Below are positions 50,059 through 59,898 of a DNA stretch of 64,000 nucleotides, piece after piece. Within the stretch, counting starts at the first letter, position 1; every line of letters starts with the position of its first letter. Source of the DNA: CAXMQS01 sp964195995 (lineage in GTDB: Bacteria; Actinomycetota; Acidimicrobiia; Spongiisociales; JAOTWH01). The notes under the pieces were generated by a model, which saw nothing but the letters and a program-made list of their open reading frames with translations, did not search any database and had not been told where the DNA came from. The position numbers and the translations under genes are program-made. The stretch lies in assembly GCA_964195995.1 (NCBI GenBank), contig CAXMQS010000088.1, positions 46,890 to 110,889 of the forward strand, in the 5' to 3' direction.

Positions 50059-51933
50059 ATGGCTGATCTGGGAGTCGACGTCGGCGGAACATTCACCGAC
50101 ATTGTCTCGTGGGACGGCTCGTCGATCAGCGCATCGAAGACCTCAACGACGCCAGACCCGGCTCAGGCCATTGCCGAGGCGGTCGATCCCACGCACCGTC
50201 GCCTCCTTCACGGAACCACCGTGGCAACCAATGTGTTGCTGCAGCGGAACGGGGCCGCCACTGCCGTCGTGACCAGTCCTGGCTTCGAGGACGTGCTCGA
50301 GATCGGTCGCCAGGACCGCCCATCTCTGTACGACAGCAACGCCGACCGCTCCCCTGCCCTCGTCGACCGGGGAGCCAGATTCCCTTCCTCCGACCTGGAC
50401 GCCCTCGAGGCGATGCAGCCGGAGGCGATCGCCATCGCTCTGCTCGATGCGCACCTGGACGGATCCGAAGAGCAAGCCATAGCCGAACGTCTGGCCAGCA
50501 CACTTGTCGGTAGCTCGCTGTCGCTGTCGAGCGAGGTGTCGCCAGAGATGCGCGAGTTCGAGCGAACCTCGACCACCGTGGTCAACGCCTATCTGCAACC
50601 CGCAGTCGCCGGCTACCTGCGACGGCTTGGCGATGCGCTGTCTTCGGTCAACCTGATCAGCGTCATGCGCTCCTCCGGTGGCCTGATGTCGCTGCAGAGG
50701 GCGGCTGCTGTCCCCGCTGCGGTGCTGCTGTCCGGCCCGGCGGGAGGGGCGGTGGCCGCCGCAGCCCTTGCGACCACTATGGGAAGAAGCCGCGTCATCT
50801 CCTTTGACATGGGGGGCACTTCAACTGATGTGTCGCGCATCGAGAACGGTCGTCCTTCGATTGGCTACGAGCGCTCCATCGACGGTTACGCCTGTCGCCT
50901 CCCGGCGGTAGCCATCCACACGGTTGGAGCGGGAGGAGGTTCGATCGCTTGGCGCGATGTCGGTGGCGCGCTCCAGGTCGGACCCCGGAGTGCTGGCGCC
51001 GCTCCGGGGCCCGCCAGCTACGGTCGGGGTGGGGCCGAGCCAACCGTTACCGACGCCAGTGCAACCCTCGGACGTCTACCAAAAGAACTCAGCGGGGACG
51101 TCCGGCTCGATATCGCAGCTGCTTCCTCAGCGTTGCTGCGACTTGAGCTGGGGACAGCGGTCGAAGCGGCAGCAGGCGTCGTCGCCATCGTCGAAGAGAA
51201 CATGGCCCAGGCGATCCGGCACGTTTCCATCGAGGAGGGCGTCGACCCTGCCGACGCCACTCTGGTTGCCTTCGGCGGAGCTGGCGGCCTTCACGCAACG
51301 GCCCTGGCCCGGCGCCTCGGCATGGCTTCGGTGGTGGTGCCTCCACTTGCGGGCGTGTTCTCGGCCCTCGGGCTGTTACTGAGTCCCGGCCGTGCAGACG
51401 CGGCCGTCGCTGTGAAAGCAGGAGTCTCCGAGTTCGTAGACGTTGTTGCTGCCGCCGCGAACCTGGCCGCGTCGGAGCTCAAGGAGATGACCGGCTCGGA
51501 TCCCCAGAGAGTCGACACCTTCATCGACCTTCGCTACCGAGGCCAGAGCCACGAGCTCACCGTGCCCTGGAACACCACCGACGATTGGGGGGCTGCCCTC
51601 TCTCGGTTCCACGAGATGCATCTGGAGCGCAACGGCTTCGCCCGCCCCGATGATCCGATCGAGGCCATCGCGGCGCGCGCCGAGGCTACGGGTCCCGCCG
51701 CCATCACTCTCGCCGACCTGGTGGTAGCGCCCGACGGTGGAGACCCGCGGCGAGGCGACATCGAGATCATCGAAGCGGGCGTACCACGGAGCGCTGAGCT
51801 CTGGTGGCGGCCGAGCGCCAGCGGAGAGATCACAGGCCCCGCCATCATCGCCGAGCCCAGCTGCACAACGTTCCTTGCGTCCGGCGAGCGAGCCATGGTC
51901 CTAGAGAACGGCGCCCTGGAGCTCGAATGGTGA
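50059..51933 (+). CDS. hyuA: Hydantoinase A / oxoprolinase-type subunit
   Basis: 624 aa. ATP-binding (acetate-kinase-like) motifs GVDVGGTFTDIVSWDG and later SFDMGGTSTDVSRIE; AIHTVGAGGGSIAW, GPGPASYGRGG-like segment, VAFGGAGGLHATALA and VVPPLAGVFSALGLL. Family members open N-methylhydantoins, 5-oxoproline or acetone-type substrates using ATP. It overlaps hyuB by 7 bases. Close homologues of 5-oxoprolinase are longer and fused; here the subunits are separate. Substrate undetermined. Confidence 0.9.
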   Translation: MADLGVDVGGTFTDIVSWDGSSISASKTSTTPDPAQAIAEAVDPTHRRLLHGTTVATNVLLQRNGAATAVVTSPGFEDVLEIGRQDRPSLYDSNADRSPALVDRGARFPSSDLDALEAMQPEAIAIALLDAHLDGSEEQAIAERLASTLVGSSLSLSSEVSPEMREFERTSTTVVNAYLQPAVAGYLRRLGDALSSVNLISVMRSSGGLMSLQRAAAVPAAVLLSGPAGGAVAAAALATTMGRSRVISFDMGGTSTDVSRIENGRPSIGYERSIDGYACRLPAVAIHTVGAGGGSIAWRDVGGALQVGPRSAGAAPGPASYGRGGAEPTVTDASATLGRLPKELSGDVRLDIAAASSALLRLELGTAVEAAAGVVAIVEENMAQAIRHVSIEEGVDPADATLVAFGGAGGLHATALARRLGMASVVVPPLAGVFSALGLLLSPGRADAAVAVKAGVSEFVDVVAAAANLAASELKEMTGSDPQRVDTFIDLRYRGQSHELTVPWNTTDDWGAALSRFHEMHLERNGFARPDDPIEAIAARAEATGPAAITLADLVVAPDGGDPRRGDIEIIEAGVPRSAELWWRPSASGEITGPAIIAEPSCTTFLASGERAMVLENGALELEW

Positions 51934-53465
51934 CCGACCCGGTAAGGCTCTCGATCGCAGGTTCCCGGCTGGCGGCGGTCGCAGACGAGATGGGCCTGGT
52001 GCTGCGACGGACCGCTTACTCGCCGAACATCAAGGAGCGCATGGACTGCTCGGCGGCCGTCTTCACCCCGGCTGGTGAGATGGTGGCCCAGGCCGAGCAC
52101 ATCCCGGTTCATCTGGGCTCCATGCCGGCATCCGTAGCTGCAGTGCTTGAGCGGTATGGGAGCGACCTCGAGAACGGGCTCCAGTTCGCCGTCAACGATC
52201 CCTTCGCCGGCGGGACCCACCTCAATGACCTGACACTCGTCCGCGCAGTGCATGTCGACGGCAAGCTGGTGGGTTGGGTCGCCAACCGAGCACACCACGC
52301 CGACGTTGGCGGCGATGCCCCCGGCTCGATGCCCGCTGATGCCACGACGATCGACCAGGAAGGATTCCGTGTGTCTCCGATGATCGCCATGCGGTCGGGC
52401 GATTGGGATGCGGCCTTTGTCGAACCCTTCCTGGCTGCGACGCGAACGCCGGAGGAGCGGAGAGGAGATCTAGCGGCGCAACTCGGCGCCAACGAGGCCG
52501 GGGCGATACGCCTCGCGGAGCTGGTGGAGTCCGTCGGGACTGACGCTCACGCCGCCCTGACAGAGGACCTCCTGGCGTATGGAGAGCGCCGCATGGAGTC
52601 CGCGCTGCGCGAGTTGCCAGACGGCACCTACCGGTTCACCGATTACATGGAGTGGCAAGACAGAGATCTCCCTATCGAGGTCGCGATCACGATCGCTGCC
52701 GGATCACTCATCGCTGACTTCAGCGGGACCCACGATCAGATCGCGGGGAACATCAACGCTGTGGAGGCCGTCACCAGATCCTGCCTGTACTACGCGGTGC
52801 GAGTGGCGACGGATCCCACTATCCCGGCCAACGGCGGCTGCTACCGCAATCTCGAGTTGAGGACGCCGGAGGCCTCCCTCGTCAACGCCGCCTTCCCGGT
52901 GGCCGTTGCGGCCGGCAACGTCGAAACCAGCCAGCGCATCGCCGACGTCCTGCTCGGTGCACTCGCCAAGGCTGCCCCCGATCGAGTACCCGCCGCCTCC
53001 CAGGGGACGATGAACAACCTGCTCATCGGTTCGGATGACTTCGCCTACTACGAGACGGTGGCCGGGGGCCAAGGGGCGCGGCCGGCCAAGGATGGACAAT
53101 CCGGCATCCATACCGGCATGACCAACACCAGGAACACACCGATCGAAGCACTCGCCGCCCACTATCCGTTTCGGGTTACTGCGTATCGACTTCGCCGAGG
53201 CTCAGGCGGCGACGGCCTCTATCTCGGCGGAGAGGGCATCGAGAGAGAGATCGAGTTCGACGCGCCGGCGACCCTTTCTCTTATGGGCGAGCGGCGGCGC
53301 CTCCGCCCTTGGGGGCTCAGAGGCGGCGGCCCCGGCGCCATTGGTGAAGACTGGCTGGTACGCGCCGGGAGATCGGAGCAGCTTGATGCTAAGTGCACGG
53401 TCGAGGTGCAGCCGGGCGATCGCCTTCGTGTCTTGACGCCGGGTGGCGGAGGCTGGGGAAGCTAG
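51927..53465 (+). CDS. hyuB: Hydantoinase B / oxoprolinase-type subunit
   Basis: 512 aa from ATG 51927 (GTG 51930 in the same frame). Family blocks: ADEMGLVLRRTAYSPNIKER, DCSAAVFTPAGEMVAQAEHI, VNDPFAGGTHLNDLT, the metal-site-like NRAHHADVGG and late GLRGGGPGAIGEDW. Together with HyuA it forms an ATP-dependent amidohydrolase. The end overlaps the convergent membrane protein gene by 4 bases. Confidence 0.9.
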   Translation: MVTDPVRLSIAGSRLAAVADEMGLVLRRTAYSPNIKERMDCSAAVFTPAGEMVAQAEHIPVHLGSMPASVAAVLERYGSDLENGLQFAVNDPFAGGTHLNDLTLVRAVHVDGKLVGWVANRAHHADVGGDAPGSMPADATTIDQEGFRVSPMIAMRSGDWDAAFVEPFLAATRTPEERRGDLAAQLGANEAGAIRLAELVESVGTDAHAALTEDLLAYGERRMESALRELPDGTYRFTDYMEWQDRDLPIEVAITIAAGSLIADFSGTHDQIAGNINAVEAVTRSCLYYAVRVATDPTIPANGGCYRNLELRTPEASLVNAAFPVAVAAGNVETSQRIADVLLGALAKAAPDRVPAASQGTMNNLLIGSDDFAYYETVAGGQGARPAKDGQSGIHTGMTNTRNTPIEALAAHYPFRVTAYRLRRGSGGDGLYLGGEGIEREIEFDAPATLSLMGERRRLRPWGLRGGGPGAIGEDWLVRAGRSEQLDAKCTVEVQPGDRLRVLTPGGGGWGS

Positions 53466-54190
53466 AAGCCAGAGGCGGCGGCGGACCGGATGGTTAGCTC
53501 TTCGATCACGGCCAGGAGCACGTGCAGGTTCGGGATCTTCTCCGTGGGAATCCATGTGGCACAGCTGTCGTCACGGTGCCGCAGGCCGAGATTGCCTCTC
53601 TTCATGAGAGGAGGCTCGAGGTCGTCGAACGAGATGACCGTCGACTTGACAAGTTTGATGGCAACTCCGGCGTGGTGACTCAGCGACACAGAGCCGAAGC
53701 GCACCGACTTGCCGGCTTCCAGGGCTTGCCTCGTCGCCGCCAGCATGCGGGGAAGCGTTTGGGCCTGGACCCGATCCACCAACTGGCTTCTTGACGGCGT
53801 CCGGCTGAAATCCATCCGAGCACCGTTCCTGGTCTTGATGCTCAGCTGCTCGGACCCGGCTACGACCGATGCCGCGGATGCCGCCGAACCCGCGACCAGG
53901 AATGGCGGTCTCGCCGGACGATGGACCACTTCGGCGATGTCTTCCCAGGCGACTGCCCGTGCCCCGAAGAGCGACCGCTCACGGATCCCATCGGCGTCGG
54001 CTTCGACCCGCGACGAAAGGGCGTAGACGGCATATGCAGCGAATGGCAAGGCGCCTGCCACGATGACCCATCCCGACCAGAAACCACTGTCGGCCACGTA
54101 AGCCACGATGAGCATCAGAAACGCCGAGGCTAAGACGGCCGACGTCCGTGCGATGAACCTCGACGGTCGGAACGCCACAACGTTGTCCAT
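53462..54190 (-). CDS. Membrane protein with PH-like domain
   Basis: 242 aa from ATG 54190. Two spans near the N-terminus (about 16-32 and 40-58), then a PH-like pattern: SRVEADADGIRERSLFGARAVAWEDIAEV, seen in bacterial bPH/DUF2581 proteins of the membrane, and a C-terminal half without recognised motifs that contains HRDDSCATWIP. Function unknown. It is 90 bases downstream of the E1 gene on the same strand. Confidence 0.68.
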   Translation of the reverse strand: MDNVVAFRPSRFIARTSAVLASAFLMLIVAYVADSGFWSGWVIVAGALPFAAYAVYALSSRVEADADGIRERSLFGARAVAWEDIAEVVHRPARPPFLVAGSAASAASVVAGSEQLSIKTRNGARMDFSRTPSRSQLVDRVQAQTLPRMLAATRQALEAGKSVRFGSVSLSHHAGVAIKLVKSTVISFDDLEPPLMKRGNLGLRHRDDSCATWIPTEKIPNLHVLLAVIEELTIRSAAASGF

Positions 54191-54279
54191 GACAATCAAT
54201 TCGGCCCAAGCCGGCGACTCCTTGAGCCGCCAGGAACCCCTCCTCGGCTGCAGCCGGCTCCCACCAGAGCGAGTGCTGC

Positions 54280-56322
54280 CTAGTACTCCGCGAGCTCGCG
54301 GGCTCGCTGCACGATGCCGGCGACGTTGGGCATCAGCTGGGCCTCGAGCTCGTCGTTGAACGGGAAGCTGGGAACGTCCGGCGAGGCATAGCGCTGCACC
54401 GGGGCGTCCAGGAAGTCGAAAGCCTTCTCCCCGATCTGCGCGGCAACCTCGGCTCCGTAGCCGCCAAACTCGTTGTCCTCGTAGACGATCAGGATCTTGC
54501 CGGTTGCCTGCACAGCCGCCTCCACCGACGGCCAGTCGAACGGCTTGAGCGTCCGCAGGTCGAGCACGCCGACGTCGATGCTTTCACCTTCGAGTAGCTC
54601 GGCTGCCTCCATGGCGAAGTGAGCCATGGTTCCATAGGCGATGATGTAGAGGTCCTCGCCCTTGCGTCGCACGGCTGCTTTGCCTAGGGGCACTCGGTGC
54701 TGGCCCTCGGGGTATGGCCCTTTGGCCAGTCGATAGAGCTTCTTGGGCTCCAAAACGATCACAGGATCGGGGTCCTCGACTGCCGAGAACAACAACCCCT
54801 TGGCGTCTGCAGGCGTCGAGGGAACAACGACCTTGAGTCCCGGAACGTGCGTATAGAAGGCCTCAATCGACTGGCTGTGATACAGAGACCCGTGGACCCC
54901 ACCTCCGTATGGAACTCGCACCACCAGCGGGCAGCTCCAGCCGCCGTTAGAGCGATAGTGAATCCGCGCCGCCTCTGACACCAGCTGGTCGAAACCGGGA
55001 TGAATGTAATCGGCGAACTGAATCTCGGCCATCGGCTTGGCGCCCGCTGCCGCCATCCCGATCCCGATACCGATGACGAGGCTCTCGGCAAGTGGGGTAT
55101 TGAACGAACGCATTTCGCCGAACTCTTCCGTCAGTCCGACCGTTGCCTTGAAGACCCCGCCCTTGGGGTCAGCAACATCCTCCCCGAAAACAATCGAGCT
55201 CGGATCGGCTGTCATGATGTCGTGAAGCGCTCGATTCACGGCGGTTATCAGGTTGACCTCCTCGCCACCAAGGGTTGGCTCGAGGTCGGTATTCGCCTCC
55301 GCAGGATGAATTGGGGCGGCATACACCTTCGTGTGAGGGTCGGTGGCGACCGGCGCCGCATCGGCGACCTTCACCGCGGCCGCGACGATGTCCGTGGCCT
55401 CATCGTCGAAGCGCGACTCGGTCTCCTCGTCGAGCAAGCGGCGCTCCGCGAGGTATTGAGAGAGCAGCGTTATTGGGTCACGCTTGCGCCACTCCTCGAT
55501 CTCATCGACCGAGCGGTACTTGTCGTCGTCCTCTGAAGTGTGGGCATAGAACCGATAGGTGCTGGCCTCCACCAATGAGGGTCCGTCGCCTGACCGGGCC
55601 CTTTCAATGGCCGTTGACGCCGCCTGATATACGGCCAGGATGTCGTTGCCGTCGATCTCGACGCCGGGCATGTCGTAGCCCCGAGCGCGAGCCGCGATGC
55701 TGCCGGCAACCTCCTGCTCGAGAGGGACCGAGATGGCGTACTTGTTGTTCTCGATGATGAAGACGAGAGGCAGGTCGCGGATAGCCGCGAAGTTCATGGC
55801 CTCGTGCCAGTCACCCTCTGATGTCGACCCCTCTCCGCCGAAGACGACAACGACGCCGCCGCGACGCTCTGCCTTCAGCGCGTATGCGATGCCGCAAGCA
55901 TGGGGAAACTGGGTAGCGATGACAGAAGAGTGAGTGAAGATGCGTCGCGAGGGGTCTGACCAGTGACCTGGCATCTGGCGACCGCCAGAAGCCACATCGG
56001 CCTCCTTGGAGAACACCCCCATCATGATGTCTTCGGCAGAAACGCCCAGAGCCAGATTGACAGCAAGGTCGCGGTAGTAGGGCAGCGCCCAGTCGACGTC
56101 GCTATCCATGGCGAAGGCGACACCGATCTGAGTGGCTTCGTGGCCAGACGCGGGTGCCACGAACGGCGCTCGGCCCTGACGGTTCAGCGCCAGCATCCGG
56201 TCATCGAGACGCCGCGCCAAGAGCATCGTCCTATACATCTCAAGCAGAGCTACGTCGTCGAGGCCAACCGCAGAATGATCGAGCGGATCGCCGGTCGCGG
56301 CCTCCCCCTCAGTTACGGTCAT
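54280..56322 (-). CDS. Fused alpha-beta E1 of a branched-chain 2-oxoacid dehydrogenase-type complex
   Basis: 680 aa from ATG 56322. Residues 1-340 are E1-alpha: APASGHEATQIGVAFA, the TPP motif GGEGSTSEGDWHEAMNFAA to IIENNKYA, and the phosphorylation-loop-like YRFYAHTSEDDD. Residues 355-680 are E1-beta: ITAVNRALHDIM, VFGEDVADPKGGVF, FNTPLAESLVIGIGIGMA, RVPYGGGVHGSLYHSQS, YEDNEFGGYGAEV. It decarboxylates 2-oxoacids from Leu, Val or Ile and passes the acyl group to E2. No E2 or E3 is nearby. It overlaps the leucine dehydrogenase gene, giving a clear substrate hint. Confidence 0.9.
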   Translation of the reverse strand: MTVTEGEAATGDPLDHSAVGLDDVALLEMYRTMLLARRLDDRMLALNRQGRAPFVAPASGHEATQIGVAFAMDSDVDWALPYYRDLAVNLALGVSAEDIMMGVFSKEADVASGGRQMPGHWSDPSRRIFTHSSVIATQFPHACGIAYALKAERRGGVVVVFGGEGSTSEGDWHEAMNFAAIRDLPLVFIIENNKYAISVPLEQEVAGSIAARARGYDMPGVEIDGNDILAVYQAASTAIERARSGDGPSLVEASTYRFYAHTSEDDDKYRSVDEIEEWRKRDPITLLSQYLAERRLLDEETESRFDDEATDIVAAAVKVADAAPVATDPHTKVYAAPIHPAEANTDLEPTLGGEEVNLITAVNRALHDIMTADPSSIVFGEDVADPKGGVFKATVGLTEEFGEMRSFNTPLAESLVIGIGIGMAAAGAKPMAEIQFADYIHPGFDQLVSEAARIHYRSNGGWSCPLVVRVPYGGGVHGSLYHSQSIEAFYTHVPGLKVVVPSTPADAKGLLFSAVEDPDPVIVLEPKKLYRLAKGPYPEGQHRVPLGKAAVRRKGEDLYIIAYGTMAHFAMEAAELLEGESIDVGVLDLRTLKPFDWPSVEAAVQATGKILIVYEDNEFGGYGAEVAAQIGEKAFDFLDAPVQRYASPDVPSFPFNDELEAQLMPNVAGIVQRARELAEY

Positions 56323-57433
56323 CGCCACCCCGCCGGAACAGCCTGAGCTGTCCGATGCGATGCACCCGCTCGCTGGCCAACCTCTGCGCCGCCACCAAGG
56401 GAGTCTCGTCGTTCTTGGTGGCCTCGGCGAGGATGTGCTTCGTCAGAGCGTCGATCTTGTCGATGTTGTGCGCCGCCCGGTCCTCCTCGTAGCCGCGCAT
56501 CTCTTCCCAGACGTTGATGAGTCCACCGCTGTTGACCACGAAGTCGGGGCAATAGACGACGCCATCCTCGGCGAGCCGATCGGCATCCTTGTCTGACTCG
56601 AGCTGGTTGTTGGCAGAACCAACGATGGCCTTTGTCCGCAGCTTGGGGATGGTGGTTGGATTGATCACCCCGCCCATTCCGCATGGTGCGAGCACATCGC
56701 ACTCGACCTCGAGGATGTCCTCGGGACCCACAACGTTGACGCCGTACTCGTTGACGACGTAGTCGACGGATGGTCCAAATACATCGGCGATGGTGACCTT
56801 GGCGCCGTAGTTGGTGAGGCGTCGCACCAGGTCACGTCCCACCTTGCCGACTCCCTGGATGGCGAAGTGCTTGTCGGAGATGTCACGATCGCCCCAAGTG
56901 TGCTCGGCCATTGCTCCGATGGCCCGCATCAAGCCGCGGGCCGTTGCCGGCGACGGATCGCCGGAGCCTCCCTCGGCCCGGGGAATGCCGACGACCCATC
57001 GGGTCTCATGGCGGATCATCTCCATGTCTGAGGCGTCGGTCCCGATGTCCTCAGCCGTGATGTAGCGGCCCTGGAGCGAGTCGACGATGCGGCCGTAGGC
57101 ACGCCATAGTCTCTCCGACTTCATCTCACCGGGGTCTCCGATGATGACTGCCTTGCCGCCCCCGAGGTCGAGACCGGCTGCAGCTGCCTTGCTCGTCATG
57201 GCCTTCGAGAGTCGGAGAACATCGGCGAGTGCTTCGTCCTCCGAACCGTATGGATAGAAACGGGTCCCGCCGAGAGCGGGACCCAGTGCCGTGCTGTGGA
57301 TGGCGATGATGGTCTTTAGGCCAGATACCGCATCGAATCCGAAAACCACTTCTTCATGACCCTCAGACCCGATGGCGTCGAAGACTCCCAATGCTGGCTC
57401 CTTGTAGTGAACGACACGGATTCTAAGTCCCAT
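56309..57433 (-). CDS. Leucine/valine/phenylalanine dehydrogenase
   Basis: 374 aa. Family signature GPALGGTRFYPYGSEDEALADVL, catalytic Lys in AGLDLGGGKAVIIGDP, RYITAEDIGT, the NAD site AIQGVGKVGRDLVRRL, CDVLAPCGMGGVI and VVNSGGLINV. These NAD enzymes oxidatively deaminate Leu, Val or Ile to 2-oxoacids. The stop lies 14 bases inside the fused E1 gene, so the two consecutive steps of branched-chain breakdown are translationally coupled. Confidence 0.92.
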   Translation of the reverse strand: MGLRIRVVHYKEPALGVFDAIGSEGHEEVVFGFDAVSGLKTIIAIHSTALGPALGGTRFYPYGSEDEALADVLRLSKAMTSKAAAAGLDLGGGKAVIIGDPGEMKSERLWRAYGRIVDSLQGRYITAEDIGTDASDMEMIRHETRWVVGIPRAEGGSGDPSPATARGLMRAIGAMAEHTWGDRDISDKHFAIQGVGKVGRDLVRRLTNYGAKVTIADVFGPSVDYVVNEYGVNVVGPEDILEVECDVLAPCGMGGVINPTTIPKLRTKAIVGSANNQLESDKDADRLAEDGVVYCPDFVVNSGGLINVWEEMRGYEEDRAAHNIDKIDALTKHILAEATKNDETPLVAAQRLASERVHRIGQLRLFRRGGDDRN

Positions 57434-57471
57434 CGGGTCACTGCTCGTGGGGCCTTAGACCCTGGTCCGCG

Positions 57472-57484
57472 TAACATCTATGGG
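57472..57484 (+). promoter_or_regulatory. -10 box implying a leaderless start at 57484
   Basis: TAACAT at 57472-57477 lies 7 bases ahead of the GTG at 57484, which would be the first transcribed base. No ribosome-binding site is present. A competing ATG at 57480 opens another frame whose product has no protein-like composition. Confidence 0.5.
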
Positions 57485-58248
57485 TGATCGCATCCGCCTA
57501 CCTGAGGGTTTACCTACCTGCCGACGACCTGAGTCCGTTCCCCGTGCACGTCGTGACACCTGTCGATTCGGTAATGCAGAGCTCAGACGTTGGCTTGTGG
57601 AACGAGCCTCTCACCGAGGACGCGTTCGCCATGCAATGGCAGGATCGACCCTTCCTGTGCCCGCGCTACCCCAGACTGCGCATGCTCGAGGGACTGCTGG
57701 CCTTTCACAACTCCTACCCCGGCACCATCGGCTCAACGCTCGTCCCCGAACAGATCGTGCGCCGGGCGGCGCTCGAGCTGGAGTCGCTTTACGCCGAAAA
57801 TCCCTCCGCCCGGTCATACATACTGACATCGCCGTGGCATGTTCCGCTGAGATGGTTCGTCGCCTTCGATTCAGACCAACGAGAGCTCGTCCAGTTGGGC
57901 GACCACAGCACGATCCGATACCGCAACGGCCAAAGGGATGTGATGCGCAGGCTGCACAGGGCAAGGCGTGTGCTCGCCGAGGCTGGCTTCGACGAGACCG
58001 TCCTGGAACCGGTAAAGAGCCTCGGGGAGTGGATGGGCGACTTCCCCTCAGATGCCGTCGTCGAGCTCGATTACGACTCCGTTGCTCGGCTATTCGACGA
58101 CACCGACCTCGTGTTCGATGAGTCGGCGATGCACATCAATGCCAGCATCGACGCCCTGGAGGTCGACGACCTGGAACGGGCAGGCGAGTTCTACGCCCTG
58201 GCCGCAGGAAGGTGGGCCGCCATGCAGGCCCGCCTTTTCGCCAACTAG
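57484..58248 (+). CDS. Conserved actinobacterial protein of unknown function
   Basis: 254 aa from GTG. The start IASAYLRVYLPADDLSP, the WQDRPFLCPRYPRLRMLEGLL segment and the TSPWHVPLRWFVAFD core recall a protein family widespread in actinobacteria without known role. No membrane span or catalytic motif. Three bases separate it from the VanW-type gene, so it may serve in the same cell-envelope process. Confidence 0.75.
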   Translation: MIASAYLRVYLPADDLSPFPVHVVTPVDSVMQSSDVGLWNEPLTEDAFAMQWQDRPFLCPRYPRLRMLEGLLAFHNSYPGTIGSTLVPEQIVRRAALELESLYAENPSARSYILTSPWHVPLRWFVAFDSDQRELVQLGDHSTIRYRNGQRDVMRRLHRARRVLAEAGFDETVLEPVKSLGEWMGDFPSDAVVELDYDSVARLFDDTDLVFDESAMHINASIDALEVDDLERAGEFYALAAGRWAAMQARLFAN

Positions 58249-58251
58249 AGC

Positions 58252-59898
58252 GTGTCCTGGCGGAGGTGGCTATTTGCTTTCGGCAGCGTCTTCATCCTTA
58301 TCGCCGTGGCGTGGATAGTTGACACCGCCATCCAGAATGGAGAGGTAGCCCGCAACACCGAGATCGGGGGAGCGTCTTTGGGCGGGCTCGGCGAAGATGC
58401 CCTCCGCCGCCAGCTCGAGACGATGGCAGCCACCGTGGCCGCCCAGCCTCTAGCGGTGGCAGCCCCGTCACGGTCCTTCGAGGGAACCGCCGGAGAGTGG
58501 GGAGTCCGGCTCAACGTAGAGGCCACGGCGGACGCGGCCATGAATGTCGGGCGAGACCACCCGGTCGCCTCCTTCATCTCGTGGGCAACGAGCTGGTTCT
58601 CTTCGACCGAGGTGACCCCGGTCTACGCAGTCGACGCGGAAGCCGTTGGTGCCGCCGTGATCGGCCAACCTGACGCTGTCGAACACCCAGCCATCGACCC
58701 TTCGTTTCAGGCCGTAGGCGGTCAGCTCCAGGTGTCACACGGGACAACGGGCACGGAGCTCGACCCCACGGCAATCGTCGACGCCCTCACGGCTGCGGTG
58801 GCCAACGGCTCGCTGCCGGCCGCCGTCACCGTTGAGTGGGGAACGACGCCCCCGCGGTTCGACGCCGAGGATCTCGATGCCGCGCTGCGCGACGCCGAGC
58901 TCTTGACCTCATCTCCAATCCCGGTTCGCCTCAACGGTCGGGCAACGGTCATCCCCGTTGAGACGGCTCGCCGCTGGATCAGATCTACGACCGAGACCGG
59001 AGCGCTCACGGCAACGTTCGACGAGGCAACGGTGCGCAACGACCTAGCGGTTCGGCTGTCGACGCTGGCGACGCCGGATGAGACACCCACATTTGCCATC
59101 GTCGAGGGGGTGTTGCGGGTGGTGCTCGGTTCACCTGTCCTGGTGTGTTGTGAGGCTCCGGTGGCCTCCTTGGTGGAGTCTGCGGCGCGCGGCAGTGACA
59201 TCGCAGAGCTGTCGGCTCGTCAGAGGGATGACGATGGCGGCCAGGCGATCGCCGACGCCTACGGCATCAAGGCCCTCGTTGCCGAGTTCACAACCAACCA
59301 CGCTTGTTGTGGATCACGCGTGAACAACATCCATCGCATGGCCGACATCGTTCGCGGGGCCATCATCGAACCCGGCACCACGTTCTCCATCAACGAGTTC
59401 GTTGGCCAGCGCACCACCGAGAACGGCTTCGAGTCCGCAGGAGCCATCGAGCAAGGCCATCTCGTCCAGGACGTTGGCGGCGGGGTGAGCCAATTCGCTA
59501 CCACCTTGTTCAACGCGGCGTTCTTCGCCGGCCTCGACTTCGCCGACTACCAGAGCCACACCATCTACTTCAGCCGATACCCCCGAGGCCGCGAGGCGAC
59601 GCTTGGACACCCCGCCCCCGATCTGGCACTCACCAACAACACTCCGTACTCGATGCTCGTCTGGCCCGAGTACACCGAGACCTCGATCACGGTTCAGCTG
59701 TGGTCGACGCCCTACTTCGTGGTCGAGCAAACGGGTCAGTCTTCGTCGAGATGGGGCACCGCCTGCACCAGGTATGACACCTTCAGGGAACGCACCACGC
59801 CAGATGGGACGGTGCTCGAAGACTCCGTCTTCGCTACCTATCGACCGCGCGAGGGCGTCGACTGTCTCGGTAACAGGATCCCGCCGCCGCGGGGCTAG
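58252..59898 (+). CDS. VanW-family exported protein
   Basis: 548 aa from GTG. An N-terminal anchor (WLFAFGSVFILIAVAWIV) is followed by two peptidoglycan-binding-4-like segments (about 30-140 and 190-290) and the VanW domain from about 345: NIHRMADIVRGAIIEPGTTF, SINEFVGQRTTENGFESAG, VQDVGGGVSQFATTLFNAAF and YFSRYPRGREATL. VanW proteins occur in glycopeptide-resistance clusters and widely in Gram-positives; function in the cell wall is unresolved. The end overlaps the CGNR gene by 4 bases. Confidence 0.88.
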   Translation: MSWRRWLFAFGSVFILIAVAWIVDTAIQNGEVARNTEIGGASLGGLGEDALRRQLETMAATVAAQPLAVAAPSRSFEGTAGEWGVRLNVEATADAAMNVGRDHPVASFISWATSWFSSTEVTPVYAVDAEAVGAAVIGQPDAVEHPAIDPSFQAVGGQLQVSHGTTGTELDPTAIVDALTAAVANGSLPAAVTVEWGTTPPRFDAEDLDAALRDAELLTSSPIPVRLNGRATVIPVETARRWIRSTTETGALTATFDEATVRNDLAVRLSTLATPDETPTFAIVEGVLRVVLGSPVLVCCEAPVASLVESAARGSDIAELSARQRDDDGGQAIADAYGIKALVAEFTTNHACCGSRVNNIHRMADIVRGAIIEPGTTFSINEFVGQRTTENGFESAGAIEQGHLVQDVGGGVSQFATTLFNAAFFAGLDFADYQSHTIYFSRYPRGREATLGHPAPDLALTNNTPYSMLVWPEYTETSITVQLWSTPYFVVEQTGQSSSRWGTACTRYDTFRERTTPDGTVLEDSVFATYRPREGVDCLGNRIPPPRG

